DNA from: Pipra filicauda
Lineage: Eukaryota > Chordata > Aves > Passeriformes > Pipridae
Assembly: GCF_003945595.2 (NCBI RefSeq)
Contig: NW_024104284.1
Span: forward strand, 1,859,377-1,923,376
Length of the DNA stretch: 64,000 bases
Direction of reading: 5' to 3'
Shown here: positions 63,501-64,000 of the stretch, piece by piece
Layout: every line of letters begins with the position of its first letter
How positions within the stretch are numbered: position 1 is the stretch's first letter
Translations under genes and position numbers: made by a program
The notes under the pieces: generated by a model
Told to the model about the DNA's origin: nothing
Databases searched by the model: none
The model's input: only the letters and a program-made list of their open reading frames with translations

Positions 63501-64000
63501 CCTCATGGCCTCAACAGTTTTATTCAGCCTCTCTGATAAGGAAGAAAGTATGAAACTGCCAGAACCTGAAGTAAGCAGAGAAATTTTCCTGTAGAACTTA
63601 AGACGAGAGGAGCCAAAAGCAATGCACTTCTTTAGCAATTCTAAAATTTAAGAAATCTGTATCAAGTTGTGTTTTGCACACCCATGAATACTGAGCAGAC
63701 ACACCACTGGTTGTGTGCAAGACAAAACACAGTCTCTGCATTCCCCTCTAGACCTGCCCAAAGCCCGTCTCTCTATTGCTGCTGCAGTAGAAGACAGTTC
63801 ATATTTTTCTGTGAATAAATTGTCTGTCAAGAGGCCATCAATGAAATTGTAAGCAGAAAAGCACGACATGTTGATGCACACATAAAAAAATTAATGAAGC
63901 AAGCCTCAGCTGTCATAAACACCATGATGGCATCTACACCTGTGGACAAAGGATGTAAGATGCTTTTACAACAGGAGCTTCAGAAGCAGATTTCACTGTT

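Larger units (their letters stand above)
58713..64000. other. Unique non-coding DNA with a hairpin patch and a GC-rich islet
   Basis: No gene is recognised. A short CT run lies at 58729-58741. The hairpin patch at 62590-62667 and the GC-rich islet at 63125-63500 are listed separately. Open frames are at most 125 codons, and the longest overlap the GC-rich islet, where stops are rare. Confidence 0.55.

Overview
The window reads as AT-rich, essentially non-coding nuclear DNA of a bird, most likely a passerine. Every clearly recognisable element is a CR1-type LINE or a SINE that uses a CR1 tail. Three copies still carry the typical avian CR1 3' end, with 8-bp units such as ATTCTATG or ATTCTGTG. 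One element (58575-58712, minus strand) joins a tRNA-Ile(AAT)-like head to a CR1 tail. That is the architecture of TguSINE1, known from the passerine lineage Eupasseres (oscines plus suboscines). The lineage call rests mainly on this one element.

Layout: 1-11.6 kb is unique AT-rich DNA with a perfect 34-bp tandem duplication, small palindromes and homopolymer tracts. A 3' CR1 stub lies at 11.63-11.83 kb (plus strand). Unique sequence follows, with a TAAT-rich cluster and a (CAA)n tract. A 0.6-kb CR1 lies at 18.23-18.86 kb (minus). A GC-richer islet follows at 19.4-19.9 kb, and a decayed LINE fragment over the reverse-transcriptase active site at about 20.6-20.7 kb. 21.2-22.3 kb holds a 22-bp duplication, a possible MIR-like SINE relic and a second GC-richer islet. 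CR1 copies lie at 25.44-25.9 kb (minus) and 27.46-27.70 kb (plus). From 27.7 to 48.3 kb I see only unique and simple-sequence DNA. The best preserved element, a 1.5-kb CR1, lies at 48.34-49.89 kb (minus). Its reverse-transcriptase frame is intact over 380 codons, then broken by one frameshift. After 49.9 kb there is unique DNA, the tRNA-Ile/CR1 SINE, a hairpin-rich patch at 62.6 kb and a GC-rich islet with degenerate internal repeats at 63.1-63.5 kb.

I found no convincing exon of a host protein-coding gene, no functional tRNA, rRNA or snRNA gene, no complete LTR retrovirus and no CRISPR or operon-like structure. The long open frames outside CR1 are short, have no recognisable domains, and sit in AT-rich chance frames or in GC-richer patches where stops are rare. 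The window is best described as intergenic or deep-intronic DNA of a songbird or related passerine, containing retroposons of several ages. I did not find an undescribed multi-gene system. The items most worth a second look are the SINE, the near-intact CR1 RT, a CR1 copy carrying an internal copy of its own terminal repeat, the decayed LINE relic and several perfect tandem duplications.
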